NCBI RefSeq assembly: GCF_046630445.1 | Contig: NC_092341.1 | Coordinates: 292,706,001 to 292,770,000 of the forward strand | Origin: Rutidosis leptorrhynchoides | Taxonomy: Eukaryota; Streptophyta; Magnoliopsida; Asterales; Asteraceae | DNA: 64,000 nt | Reading direction: 5' to 3' | In this document: in pieces, positions 1-12,166 of the stretch | Position numbering within the stretch: position 1 is the first letter of the stretch | Layout: every line of letters begins with the position of its first letter | Program-made: the position numbers and the translations under genes | Notes under the pieces: generated by a model | The model's input: the letters and a program-made list of their open reading frames with translations, nothing else | Told to the model about the DNA's origin: nothing | The model's database searches: none

Positions 1-3000
1 TTATAAACTCATCAGTGAAAATATGGAGCAAATGGAAACTAACTAATTTTTTCATCTTCATAAACAATACTTCGTAAATAATATCATCAGTGATGATAAC
101 AATATAATTTAGATGAAACTGTCAATAATTTCCAAAGTAGTATGAGAATCTGTTAAGAGCCCGTACGTTGCAGGTAGTCTATCTAAATTAAGACTTCATA
201 TGAAAACATTCACATTCACTATAACGTATGTTATTTAGTTTGAAAGCAATACGATTGTACCCAATTAACATATATTTTTGCACTGAAAAACATAGTTTCC
301 GTCAATACTATTACTGTCAATACTCTTCGTGTCGTTGAAAGTGATAAAATGTTACCATCAATCCACTTGATTCACTGATTAATTGCGTCACTCCCTCCAT
401 TCGCCTTTGATCCTATTTTAATACTCTTTTGTGTCCCTTAAAGTTTAAAAGTATTATAACTTTCATATAATGAAACATGTACGAACATTTTAACCAACTT
501 ATAGTGTGATCAATATTCTTGTAAATATAAATACAATACTTATCATGAAGCTGTTTTGAACTTGTTACCCAAGTATCCAACCCGTCCATATTGTCACTTT
601 ACCTATGTTTTCCCTACTTCCCATAGATGCGGAAAATAAAGAAACATATACAGGTTGTGAACCGATTATCACTACAAATACTAAGCAGGACTCAACATAT
701 GTCGAATTGGATAAGATGCAATATTCAATACAAAAAAAAAATATAGGTCAAATACTGACAAAATAAAAGTGAAAAATTAAGTTTGATAAAGAAAAATACT
801 TGAAAAATAGTAATTAAATTGGCATAATTAGAAATCAGATACTATTAACTTATTAATCATTTTTCTAGCTTTTAATCCATAAATCATCTAAAGTTGACTA
901 AAGATAGTAAAACCCATCCGAGTTTCAATCAATTTACTAACAATAACCTCCAAACCACCTCCTCATTCCAGCATATCATAATTTTCAAATCAGTCATCCT
1001 ATCTTATTTACATCATTTTCAAACCCCTTGCTTAACACTCTACTACTCATACTGTATCGACCATAATTAAAAGACAATTACATTTAAAAAATATCAAGTG
1101 CGTCAAATTTGCCAAACAGAACGTAAAAAAATAAATTTAAATACTCTGTTAATTGATATAACACGAGATATATGGCAGCTGCGCGTTGCAGCAGTAGCAT
1201 TGTTACATTTGTTTACTCAGCAAGAGCTCACTGCTGATATCACTGGTTGCGCATACGTTGTTCTTCATTGAGTAGCAGCAGCAATCAACTCTAACAATAG
1301 GAGTATTTCATCGCCTTACTATTCAGTTACACTTTCCTAAACGTAAAGCTTCGAGAGAGCTTCGAGAGTTCGCTTGTGAACTAAACTGCTTCCTGGTATT
1401 CCTCTAACTGAAGTTATGTATAAGTTTGGAATCCATGCTACAGGGACACGCTCTGTATTCAGAAACCAAAATCTTATAATAAAGCATTAATTCATTGATG
1501 TTCTGTTTAAAAAATGTATAGCTAATAACCAATATAACGTAAATAAAACACAAAATGACAACTCATTTTACCTATTCATTATATGGGAAATTCCTTCTGT
1601 AAATCACATTCATTCTAATTGGGAGTTGTAAGAATTTTCAAACACAATCTTTGACACAAATACTATACCTGGCAATTGAGACCCATACTCTCAAATTTGG
1701 GTCAAATAGGTCAAGCTTTCGGGTCAATTGGGTCTTGAAACAAATTGAGCCAGACAATGTAAACCAAAACTTAAAAAAATGTCCAATGAGTTTTTCTCCA
1801 ACCTATTGGTCTTATACAAAATATAAAAGAACGGGTCAAATGGGTATCAAATCTTAAAGTTCAATAAATAGAGACAGGTCTAATGGGTAGTGTGAATGGG
1901 TCAAATGGGTCAAGCATAACAAATTTTATCCATCAACTATTTATGAAAACATTAATGGTTATTACAATTATTATGTATATCAATATTTTCTTATATATAT
2001 AATAAGAAATATGATGTTAACAATGAACATGATGATAACTAACAAATCAACAAAAAATCCAATTTACACAGTCAACATCTAACCTCTTTCCCTGTCCAGC
2101 CTGCTTGTAATGAACGTTTAGTTTGACAAACACTTCTCCAAGCACAAGTAAAAAAGCAGATGTATCAATAATTTATGTTTGGGCAAAAAAAAGTGGTTTA
2201 TAAGTGAGCATAAGGATTTTAAAGCTTTAGTGATGAGTTTGACTTTTTTCATACAGAAAGCTAAACTTTGACAAAAAATTAGAATAACTTATCTCATTAT
2301 CTATTGTGAAGTATTACATCCCCAAACCCAAATGCCTTACTAAAACAATCTTTCCTATTTGAATGATATTAGGAAAAAAAATAGGTAGATTGGATTTACC
2401 AACTTAACAGTAGTAGTTTAATGGTTTTAATTTATAAACCAATTTACTAAATGCACCATAATGGGGTCAAATTCACGTCAAGAAACATGATAAAATCTAA
2501 CAAAAAATTAACTCTTTTAAGCTTACCGGCGAACTGCATTGAGATCTTGAAGTGTTAGCATCACAGCTACTATCCGAAATCGATTAACACAAAGTGAATC
2601 CTATTGGCGCATCATTCCTATAATTTGAACAATGTGCATTTAATCTGACACACTGGTAGAACCTTACTAAAGGTTTTCAATGCAGTGGCATGTGTATTAG
2701 ATTTTTTTTTTATCTTCTATGTATTCTTGCACATTTCATATCATTTAGTAAACATTTAGTAAACATGTTTTAAAGAAAAAAAAAACTACTGTTTCATAAG
2801 GAGCAAAACTACGGAGTATTTTTTAAGTCATAAGGAGCAAACTAATTAGCGCATTAAACTTAAAAAATGCAAGTATTAATGAAATTAAAAATAATTAGTA
2901 ATATAAACCACACTATATTATTAAAAAAAAAAAATAGTGATAATGAGATACTATAAACCATGTTATGAAAACCACAAATGTTACAACACTTTTTTAAGAT

Positions 3001-3026
3001 AATACGAAATCCAAATCTAATCATAA
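1..3026. other. AT-rich non-coding stretch
   Basis: I recognise no gene here. Open frames are short and lack family motifs. Positions about 1683-1918 contain several copies of a GGGTCAA(A/T)(T/A)GGGTCAA-type word, a common low-complexity component of plant repeats. A stretch near 1175-1290 (AAVALLHLFTQQELTADITGC in one frame, stops on both sides) could be a captured exon, but I cannot assign it. Confidence 0.6.
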
Positions 3027-3315
3027 ATATGTAAACGGAGACAAGGTACCTTTGTTGTTGTATACATACCTTTAATATATCACCAATATTCTTAGTAACA
3101 TTACCAAGACACCAACGTTTAGAGAATACGCAATTCTGATCCATGTATCAGTATGTAAATGGGTAAAGATAGCCACATTTGTTGTATATCTTTAACATAT
3201 CACTTTGTAAATGGGTAAAGATAGCCACCTTTGTTGTATATACATTTAACATCTATCAGTATGTAAATGGGTTCATATAGTCACCTTTGTTGTATATATC
3301 TTTAACATATCATTA
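3027..3315. repeat. imperfect tandem repeat, unit about 50-60 bp, four copies
   Basis: The words TATGTAAA(T/C)GG, (A/G)CC(A/T)(C/T)(A/C)TTTGTTGT and (T)TTAACATAT recur in order at about 3027, 3146, 3204 and 3255. The last three copies are nearly contiguous; the first is more diverged and is separated from them by about 60 bp. No coding role is visible. Confidence 0.65.
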
Positions 3316-3825
3316 ATAAGCTGGCAAATTTTTCAAGAACGGGAACGACTTCTATCCTTTCACCTGAAAGGTTTATCACCTTCACAACCCAATTAAGTAA
3401 AAATCATCAGATAAAATCAGATTACTCTATGACTATGAAATACATTGTAAGTACACTATAAATACAATTTAGACAAATATAATCTATATGCTTAAACATA
3501 ATACTTTAGGATGTCATATGCAATGAATGACACTTTTACCGATTTTACACTTTTCTAACTAACCCATCCGACCCATGTCACTTTAGCTAATATTCATTGA
3601 CCATTTCAATTCTGAATGAATGTCGTGTGCTGTTCTGGACTCATGTACCTGCAGCATGTAAAAAATGTTTCTTAATTTTACACATATCCTTACTTTCAAT
3701 ATGTATACTACTTAACCATTTGTGGACTCATATACCAAGTTGTCAATTCCTAACCCGACCTTCAGCAGAAGAGAAAAAAAAAATGATGTCTACATGATTT
3801 TTAACTTATAATACTAACCTCCTAA

Positions 3826-3950
3826 GAAGACTTAAGACCAAGATGCTCCACATGAAACCAATCTTCACAAATGCAACACTGAATCATTTCTATTTCATCT
3901 TCAACATCTGGACCAGGATATGAACTTGTGCAAGCTCTTTGCATCCATGA
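3826..3950 (-). pseudogene. fragment of a UBR7-like PHD-finger gene
   Basis: On the minus strand one frame reads SSYPGPDVEDEIE and then MIQCCICEDWFHVEHLGL before a stop. The MIQCCICEDWFH..HLGL string is the start of the PHD finger of UBR7-type proteins (putative E3 ligases with an N-terminal UBR box and a PHD finger). Only about 40 residues are present. The UBR box, the rest of the PHD finger and the C-terminus are absent, and the flanks are intron-like. Neighbouring open sequence at about 4003-4106 (minus) contains FEHGTSRGNYAKLEQNK, which I cannot place. This is a captured or decayed fragment, not a working gene. Confidence 0.65.
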
Positions 3951-4218
3951 TAGCAATTCCAACAGCCTTTAGGGTTTAATATAAGTTTATAATTATTAAT
4001 CGAACAAAATCATTTATGGCTTTTGATCTTATTCTGCTCAAGCTTAGCATAATTTCCCCTCGATGTGCCATGTTCAAATGTGAATATCTTTTGGCAATAG
4101 TGTCCACATGTCAAAGCATTCCATTTGTGCTAAAACAACTGTAAAAAAACACATGACCAAATTTAATTAATAATATGAACCTGCAGAATTCAATATAACA
4201 GGGTCGGTTTCAACTTAC

Positions 4219-4340
4219 AAAGTTACCATCATAGCAACAGGAACAAAACGAAGAAGTTCTAATTCAACTTTGTCCAGTGCCCTGGCTTTTGCTGCTGCAA
4301 CTTATAATGCAGATGCATAGTTGCCAGAGCCACGAATCAT
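4219..4340 (-). pseudogene. fragment of mitochondrial ATP synthase OSCP/delta subunit gene
   Basis: The minus frame from 4340 reads GSGNYASAL, an in-frame stop, then VAAAKARALDKVELELL. This matches the N-terminal region of plant mitochondrial ATP synthase subunit O (OSCP), the stator protein linking F1 to the peripheral stalk. A GTAAG donor-like site follows at 4218-4214. About 35 codons remain, with a stop inside the conserved block, so it cannot be functional. Its proximity to an unrelated UBR7-like piece suggests capture by a transposon. Confidence 0.6.
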
Positions 4341-5324
4341 AGCAGATGTGATGAATCAATTATCTGAAGTGATGAATCAATTCTAAAAACCTCATAAAAC
4401 CTTAATTAAGAAGAAAAAAACTAATTACCTTGACTCCCCTAATTTCATGAAGGTTATGAATACGTCAAAGCTTCCTGATAATCAATTTACGAATAATGAA
4501 AGTACTAAACATCGCAGTGATATTTTTCTAAAATAGGTCAGTTTATGAACATCGCAGTGATAATTGCCAGTGGACATTCATGTGCCTAAATTGCATCAGC
4601 CACTTCAAACAAAGTTGCACACCCTAAATCACTCCAAATGCTTTGATCATACAATCATATAGTCCCTAAACTTATAAAGAAAAAAAAGGTGTAAAATGAA
4701 AAGTTAACCACCTGTCATTTTGTAAATAATTAACAAATCTAAAATTAGTCATATAGTCATATATCCAAACTTAACAAAAAAAAAAAAAAAAAAAAAAAAC
4801 CCTAAATAATAACAACTCAAATCAGAATACAAATTACTAAAATCGAGTATTACAGTCTTGTCAAAAATTTACCTGGTAAATCGACGGCAGAGTCGATGAA
4901 GGTGATTGTGACGGAGTAGGTAACAGGCGGAGAAAGGGACGGCGCTAGGGCCGTAGACGGTGACTATGACGGTGTTTTTGACGGATTGGATTACAATGAA
5001 ATCGTATAACAACGCGATGGATTAATCGATTCTGGAAGATTGGAAATTGAATTATGAGCCCGTGGAAGATTGGAAATTAATCGATTCTGGATTAATCGTA
5101 TAACAACGCGATGGAAGATAAGAAATTAGGGTTTGAGGAGTGAGGAAGATGGTACGGAAGAAACTGGTTGTGAAACCGCCCCTAATTTTGATTTAAGGGG
5201 ACACGTGTCAGATTCATAAAATTAGAGAATTTTTTAATTCAAAATTATGAGAAAATTAGAATTTGTGAGGAGAAATCTGGTGCTGCCACGTGAATTTACA
5301 GTACCGGATTAGTAATATAGAAGA

Positions 5325-6495
5325 TAATATACTTAAAAGCTATATAATATATACGTATACGTATATGAAACAATATATATTTGTGTTAGGTGTATCATGT
5401 GGCTAAGTGCACCGTTTAGATGGCACTATCCTTGACCACGAGTTAGATGACCAAAACCCAACCGCCACTCTACTCAACGTCTCCTTCCACCAACATCCAA
5501 ATTATCCATCACTTAATATTCATTTTCAAATAATTTCTTTATTACAACCAAAAACTTACAATCTCACACGCATATAAATGTGACTTGAACCTCAAATTCT
5601 TAATTGAAAGGTTCAACTAGTGCAAAGACCTGTGAATTCACGGGTTTCTTAAAAAAAAAAAATTGTAATGATACGTTATATAATCAACATGTAGATAAAT
5701 TAACATAATTCATCAAATTACATGAGATAGAAAATAACAATGTTTAAACAAACATTTGAAAGAATAACAATTAAAAACATGAATCAAAAAGCATGGTCTT
5801 AAGTTATAAAACGTTAACAAACAAAGTGAAAATCATCTTAACAATTCATTACTTCCAAAAATCATCACATCTTCTTTGTAGTATTCATCACCATTATCCA
5901 GAGTGGAAAGGTCCCATCTCTATAAAGAGCACAATTCATAATCAATCCATGGTACGAAAGTGGAGACACCAAATTCAACTTAATAAAAAAAACGGCTATA
6001 TAATACTCCTACACTAATTGAAAAATTGTTTGGCCCATCTTTTTTATAACTTTTTTTGGCCCATCAGAATTAATACACAACCATAAGTAAGGCATACAAA
6101 AATTGATGAGTGAAATAACCACTTATATGCTACAAATCAACATTTTACATTTAACTAACAAATCTTACCTGTCTACAAACTTTGCCTCATTCACTGGGCT
6201 CATATATAACATAAAAATGGAATTCGGTTTAAGATACATAAGCATATTCAATATCATAGTTTAAAATGTAAAAAATTTGGAAGTGATGAAACTCAATTGT
6301 AAACAAACTTTGTCTCATTGGACAGGCTCATAACTTAAAGTTACCATTGCACCCTTGACTTTTCTTTCTTCATGAATTCAAAGTTCACACAAGAGTAAAG
6401 CGTTCAAAGTTCGCACAAGGCTAAAGTGTTCATGAATTTATGTAACATAACTATTTTTTTGTAAAGGATTTTATGACATTACTTTTTATTTTTTT
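5325..6495. other. non-coding stretch
   Basis: AT-rich DNA. Short frames only; nothing recognised on either strand. Confidence 0.6.
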
Positions 6496-7111
6496 GTTTT
6501 GATTAGGGGTGGTCAGTATTTGATTTGAAACCGTGAAACCCGAAAACCAAACCGAAACCAATCCGGAGAAAAACCAAACCGAATTTGAAAAATGGTTTTC
6601 GGATCGAGTCAAACCGAAACCGAATTTGAAAACCGAATTCAAAATTTTTAAATACTTAATTTGTATAATTATGTTTTAATGTCATTATAATTTACAATCG
6701 AATCAATAAAATATGTTATCACCCATATGACGATTTGGTAGCTCACATTATAATTATGTTATCAAATTATTATGTTCTTCTTCTTAATAACAGAAGTAGT
6801 AAACGTCATAATTAAGTTGTAAATATTAATAAATCATCGAATTCTTGATAATTTAATAGTATGTCACTGTTTTCGGATATAAATAACTAAGACATCAGTA
6901 ACGCCACAGTTAAACTAACATCGTTCTCAGTCTTTTCATAATATTCGGTTTTAACCGAAAATCGAACCGAATCCGAATTCGAATTCGGTTTTCGGTTCGG
7001 TTCGGTTTTAACTTTGAATTCGATTTTCGGTTTTGCCCAAAAAAATTCAGAACCGAATACACTGAACTGAATAAACCGAAAACCAAACCGATGAACACCC
7101 CTAGTTTTGAT
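6496..7111. mobile_element. non-autonomous hAT-like element with 8-bp target-site duplication
   Basis: The element proper is 6504-7103 (600 bp). It starts TAGGGGTGGTCA and ends TGAACACCCCTA, so the terminal inverted repeats read TAGGGGTG(G/T)TCA. It is flanked by a perfect 8-bp direct repeat GTTTTGAT (6496-6503 and 7104-7111). An 8-bp duplication with a (T/C)AGGGGTG terminus is the hallmark of the hAT superfamily. Subterminal regions are dense in AACCGAA/TTCGGTT words on both sides, in opposite orientation, resembling clustered transposase-binding sites. There is no transposase ORF, so it would depend on a partner. Confidence 0.8.
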
Positions 7112-7944
7112 GAATCTTTACCCATGTCAAGGTATAATTATAGCAAAACTCATTATTCATATACCATGACTATATTCTATAGCAGAAAATTAGCTCTTTT
7201 TTGAAAGATGTATGAAATGAAATCATTAGCTTAAATAGTACTCCGTAGTTCATTTAAAATGTACAAATTTTTTACTCAGATCTATTCCAAAATTTCCAGA
7301 AGAAACCACTTAGATTAATAGAGAAACGGACAGAAGTATCGTATCTATATTTATAAACCCGTTAAACAAAATCCAAGTCTATAACCTATCTTAAAATCGT
7401 TTTAACAAAACACCTTCCATGCCAAATTCCTTGTTAAGATGTAGGTGTAAGTAATATTCATACCACCGATATGTATGATACTACCATATTGTGAATAAGT
7501 CATAATTTATTTGACGAAGAGATTGTTATTTCTCAAAAAATAGTTGGACCATCCTTCATCAAACTTTTATAATGGTAAATGGGTAGAGATTACCTCATCT
7601 AATAGCATAAAACAATTGGACCGTCATTTCTAGCACAACTCCAAGTCTGATATCAACTTTAAATTTATCTACCATCTATGTTTAGATTAGCACATAAACT
7701 AATATAAACTAAGATACAAATAGCCAACAAATAGATCAAATGTAGCCTATTTGTAGAAATCAAAGTGCATACGTGATACAATTTTACTCTATATCAGTCA
7801 ATCAAACCAAACCCATTCATCAAATATATTAGCAGCAGCAGCAGCAGGAGCAGGAGGAGCAGGAGGAGCAGCAGCACAAACACGATTACATTTTTGTAGT
7901 AAAAAGAAGTAAACTAAACATAATACAATAATTAAACTAAACAT
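7112..7944. other. non-coding stretch with AGC/AGG microsatellite
   Basis: No gene seen. A purine-rich (AGC)n/(AGG)n microsatellite lies at about 7831-7877, just 3' of the Harbinger relic. Confidence 0.6.
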
Positions 7945-9261
7945 TTAAAACAAAACATGTAAACGCCTAAAGTTTGGCGGAAGTTCCCAGATGTGTTCAG
8001 TGATATCTTGTCGAAGTTGGTTATGAAGGTCCCTATCTCGTATATCTAGTTCTCTTGCCTCGCGACTAGTAGATGAATTCCTTACATAGTTTGGATTAGC
8101 TTCATCACTCCTAAGTAAATCTTCCTTGAGCCATGTAATGTTGTAGCCATTATCCTCGACTATCATGTTGCGCAAGAGCACACAACAATATATTATTCTC
8201 CTCAACTTTTGACACTGTGTGGTCGTCCAACCATTTGTAAAATATGAAATCTACCCTGAAGAACACCGAATGTTCTCTCGACATCCTTACGTGCACTTTC
8301 TTGAAACTGTTTAAATTTTGCATGTGGCTCATCTGTTGGGGTCGAATACGCCTTGATTAACGTTGCCCAATCTGGATAAATACCATCTGCTAAATAATAA
8401 CCATTTGAGTAATTATTACCATTTACAGTAAATGGAGCAAATGGTACAGTTCCTTTCTTGATGTCATCAAACAATGAAGATTGATTCAAAACATTAACAT
8501 CGTTGTTAGCACCCACAACACCCGAAGAATGCATGCCAAATCCACGTATCATATGAAGCAACGAATTCAAGAACGATGGTTGGGTGACCTTGATGACCAC
8601 TAGTATATTGCCCTTTCCAAGCAACCGTACAATTCTTCCACTTCCAATGCATGCAGTCATTGCTACCTAGCATTCCCTTAAAACCATGTTTTTCTTCATG
8701 AGCGTTATACAAAGAGCTATATCGCTCCCAGTTGGTTTCCTCAAATAGTCATCAACATAAAGTTCCAAAATACATTTACAAAGCATATTAAGACATATTA
8801 TTGATGTACCTTCGGCCATTTGTAAGTATTCATCAAACATTTCCGCTGTTGTACCATAAGCCAATTTACGCAACACAAATGTTACCTTTTGTGCCGTAGT
8901 GAAACCTTGTCGACCAAGGGCATCATTTCTTTGTTTAAAGAAATCAAAATGCCTTGGTAAAGGTTCTACATCATAATTACTTATATCTTCTACGATGCGA
9001 ATAAATAGTACTTTACTCATTCTAAACACCTCCCCTAAAAAAATTTTCGGGATAGATTGGATGCTCTTGAAAGTAGTGCTTGTGTAACGTTTCGGCTGCT
9101 TTTTCACGATATCTACGGATGTAAGTTCGAGTCCGTGAAACTCGTTCGTTGTTTGCAGCCTCTGCAGCATCCAATTCTTCGACCATTGCTCGTAAAATAT
9201 CCAAATCGTCTTCGTCATCCGAATCCCAAATGTCAAAAAGCTTAAACAAAGTTTTTGTCAT
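7945..9261 (-). pseudogene. PIF/Harbinger (HARBI1-like) transposase, multiply frameshifted
   Basis: The protein is readable across several minus-strand frames. Order: N-terminus from ATG at 9261 (acidic stretch SDDEDDLD, then RRYREKAAETLHKHYF), a frame change near 9025, FRMSKVLF..IV and the helical region to about 8715, another change, GSNDCMHWKWKNCTVAW at about 8660, a change near 8525, GANNDVNVLNQSSLF at about 8510, YYLADGIYPDW, then DVERTFGVLQGRF at about 8260, a change near 8205, and a C-terminal tail to 7945. The DDE nuclease residues are still visible (D in NDCMHW, D in NNDVN, E in DVERTF). At least four frame changes break the gene, so it is inactive. No Myb-like partner ORF or clear terminal repeats were found nearby. 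Confidence 0.85.
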
Positions 9262-9709
9262 TGAATTTGTGTATTGAAAAAGTATTGAAAGAGTAATGAA
9301 AGAGTATTGAAAGATATGTGTGTAAAAAATGGTATAAAAAATGTGGTATTTATAAAAGAAAAGAAAAAAATCAAACGCCTATATTACCGTTTAAATACAC
9401 ACGTGGCAATCCCTCATTCGATATTCACCATCACCTCCTGCAACATCTGCAAGTAATGGACTCATTGTGTCATGCTTTTTTTGATCCATCACGCTTCATA
9501 GTGGCGCGATGGAGACGTGATGGAGGCTAAATCGAGGTGATGGCGCTGCATTAGGAAGAGTCTAAACTAAAATTCTAGGGCCATACAACTAAGAAACTGT
9601 TTACATAATTATTTTATATAAATAATGTAAAAATATAATAGGTCCATCAAAATAAAATGTGAAAATATCATTGAACATTGAAAAGGGTTTCTTTTATAAT
9701 TAGGGATAA
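9262..9709. other. 5' flank of the Harbinger relic, non-coding
   Basis: Contains GATGG/CATCAC words in both orientations (9420-9545), possibly remnants of Harbinger subterminal sequence. No gene. Confidence 0.4.
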
Positions 9710-10615
9710 CTAGTCCGGACCGGCCCGCGCGTTGCGCCGGGAGCTTTCTGGCTGCGTATTCGTATTTAACGTAGCGTTGTGTATTTACAGAGGGGAACAC
9801 GGCCCATGTGTTAAGCGTCGCTTTAGATGTCGTTGTGTTAAGCGTTTTTAAAAAAATATCCGTTTCGAACGTAGTTAGTTTTGTTTTGTTCAATAAATTT
9901 TTTCGAGTGTAATGGTGCTGTCGGAAAAATTTAACTCGCGGCGAGCAGAAAGATACGGACTGTCGTGTTTAGCGTTTTTTAAAAAGTGTTCGTTTTGAAC
10001 GTGGTTAGTTTCGTTTTGTTCATAAAATTCTTTCGAGTCTGACGTTGCCATCGAAAATATTTAACTCGTGGCGAGCGGGAAGATACAGGGTGTCGTTGTG
10101 TTTAATTTTTTTTTTTTAAAAAATTGTCCGTTTCACGTATAGTTAGTCCCGTTGGGTTGGTAATATTTTTCGTAATTGAACGGTGGTCTCGAGATATGGC
10201 CGGTTATAAATTCGGATGGAATTAGTTTCTTTTATTTTAATTAAATTATATATTTACACTTTTAACCCCTGAGAAAGTGTAAACTTGAGGGGTCGTTGTG
10301 TGTAAATATACGCAAAGTTGAGGGATCGTTTGTAGTGTGAACGCAAACTCAAAACTACATTCTAATATAACTAAAACTACACAAGCTCCCATCTCATTTA
10401 GTATATAAGGGTTTACCGAGCGAGAAGATATGGCCGGTTATAAATTCGGGTGAAATTAGTTTCTTTTATTTTACTTAAATTATATTTACAGAGGGGTCGT
10501 TGTTTAAATATACGCAAAGTTGAGGGACCGTTTGTAGTGTGAACGCAAACTCGAAACTACATTCTAATATAACTAAAACTACACAAGCTCCCAGCTCATT
10601 TAGTATATAAGGGTT
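9710..10615 (-). mobile_element. Helitron-like non-autonomous element (copy 1)
   Basis: On the minus strand the left edge ends in a GC-rich hairpin-forming sequence (CCCGGCGCAACGCGCGGG) followed within about a dozen bases by CTAG|T, as at Helitron 3' ends. The right edge on the minus strand starts at ACCCTTATATACTAAATGAG, similar to Helitron 5' ends. Inside is a tandem duplication of about 230 bp (about 10196-10411 and 10430-10615), plus further repeats of a CGAGC(A/G)(G/A)(A/G)AAGATA word. It shares long blocks with 12167-12608. It has no coding capacity. Confidence 0.5.
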
Positions 10616-11230
10616 AATATATTGATAAAATTTTGTTGATGGTCCCTAAACTTGGTATTAAACATTGTGGATGACCTTAAACTATTTTTTGACTTCGTTG
10701 ACCCCGATCTTTTAAGTTATTCCATGGATGACCTTGAATTAACAATCGTTAAATTTGGGATGTTAAGTGACCTCATGTGAAGTCCACGTGAGGGGTATTG
10801 GTATTTTGGTCAGTCTACTTTAATTTTGCCAAATCTATCATATAGTCAAAATATGTCAATATACAAATTTGAAAAAAAATAAAATAAAAATACTATCACA
10901 TATACACAGAAATGTCAATTGAAAAAAAAAAAAAAAATAAAAAAAATAAATCTCTGTAACGTAAATACTCCTGATCGGAAGCTTATGAAGGTTTTAACTG
11001 TTTCATGTTAGGGGATTCATCTTTCAAGTAAGGTGCATTTTGTTTTTGATTGCTAATCTATTGGCTAATGACTAATATTTAACATATTGTCAAGATTCGT
11101 ATGGAAAATATGTACGGAGTAGTAGTTAAATTTGTCAATGTTTTAGATGATGTAGTTAAAGTGTTTGATGAAAGATCACTGAAGTTTAACTTGAGTGGTA
11201 TAAGAGGTGAGATTCAACTTGAGGTACTGC
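10616..11230. other. non-coding stretch
   Basis: Contains TGGTCCCTAAACTTGG-like and GGTATTTTGGTCA-like words seen in decayed plant transposons, and a poly-A-rich segment near 10918-10950. No gene recognised. Confidence 0.5.
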
Positions 11231-11442
11231 CAACATCAATGCGATTTAGAAAGGTCTCTGGGGGTTTTCCCAACCTTCGATGGTACTTCCAACATCGTCG
11301 CGAATTGGGTTTCCAACTTTTGATGGTACATACTCCCAGCATCAATGCGATTTAGAAAGGTCTCTGGGGGTTTTCCCAACCTTCGATAGTACTTCCAACA
11401 TCGTCGCGAATTGAGTTTCTCCTAACGCGTGTGTAGGTGACA
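11231..11442. repeat. tandem duplication of 106 bp
   Basis: The segment starting ATCAATGCGATTTAG at 11235 is repeated at 11341 with few changes (period 106 bp). The short frame over it (11101-11355) has no recognisable domain. The downstream end (TAACGCGTGTGTAGGTGACAA followed by a poly-A run at about 11474) resembles 36205-36290 and may be a SINE-like tail. Confidence 0.7.
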
Positions 11443-12166
11443 AATGAGAGAATTCGATTTCGATTTCGCTGTTAAAAAAAAGTGTTTGATGAAAGTCCTA
11501 AGAAAATGCCAATTCACGGTTCACCACTAGGGTTTAGCTAGGGTTTAGGAACAATGATCTCAGATAATTAATGGAATGTAATAAACAAGCAGTTGGTCAA
11601 CCGCGCGTTGCGGCGGCCAGCTTGATATGCATTGATTCGTTCGGGTTGCAGGCGACATATTTCTGTTATATATACTATCAAATTTTTATGTTTACATATT
11701 GTGAGATGTTCCTAAAGAATTGTAGAGTGGCTAGAATACATTGAAAAAAAAATAAAAATTGTAACATGCACATGATGTTGCTTCAGGCTGCTTTCAAAAA
11801 GATGCCTGTAAATGTGTTACAAAGTTTGTTATGCCAAGTATATAAAGAACACAAAATTTTAAAATATACAATCATACAAATGTTCTAAAACACTATTTTA
11901 AACTAACCTCATACAATTTAATACAACATAAAGTCACAAATGTAAATGTAGTCACTTTCATCTAAATCTCTCAACCTAAATACCTTGATATCTACACATG
12001 GGCGATCGTTGTATAGCTAAATTTATAACTATAAATTCATCTATACAACAACAATGCATGTATTACACTATTAGAAGAAAAGCCATACAGTAAGTTATAT
12101 ATTACACTACACATATAGGACGTTATATATTACATCACAAAAAGGTAGTTGCAATATTAAGTAAAA
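11443..12166. other. non-coding stretch
   Basis: No gene. At about 11600-11620 lies a short GC-rich island (CCGCGCGTTGCGGCGG) of the same style as the Helitron-like hairpins at 9715 and 12181, perhaps an orphan terminus. Confidence 0.5.

Larger units (their letters stand above)
3800..5324 (-). mobile_element. putative Helitron-like (Pack-type) element with captured gene fragments
   Basis: Read on the minus strand, the right edge at 5324 begins A|TCTTCTATATTACTAATCC, which fits a Helitron 5' terminus (TC start, insertion next to A, A/T-rich TCTATATTA word). Downstream lie exon-like pieces of two unrelated genes, separated by intron-like AT-rich DNA: OSCP-like at 4219-4340 and a UBR7-like PHD finger at 3826-3950. 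Such mixtures are typical of gene-capturing Helitrons and Pack-MULEs. I could not find a convincing 3' hairpin plus CTRR end, so the left border is arbitrary and the class is uncertain. Confidence 0.35.

Noticed and set aside
1175..1290. Possible captured exon (AAVALLHLFTQQELTADITGC)
   Set aside because: Short, no family recognised and no clear splice borders; mentioned only as a possibility.
3146..3315. Repeat spacing reminiscent of a CRISPR-like array
   Set aside because: Units are contiguous and imperfect without unique spacers of constant length, in a plant genome.
9393..9560. Terminal inverted repeats of the Harbinger element
   Set aside because: GATGG/CATCAC words are present on this side but I found no matching end near 7800-7950 and no TTA/TAA duplication.
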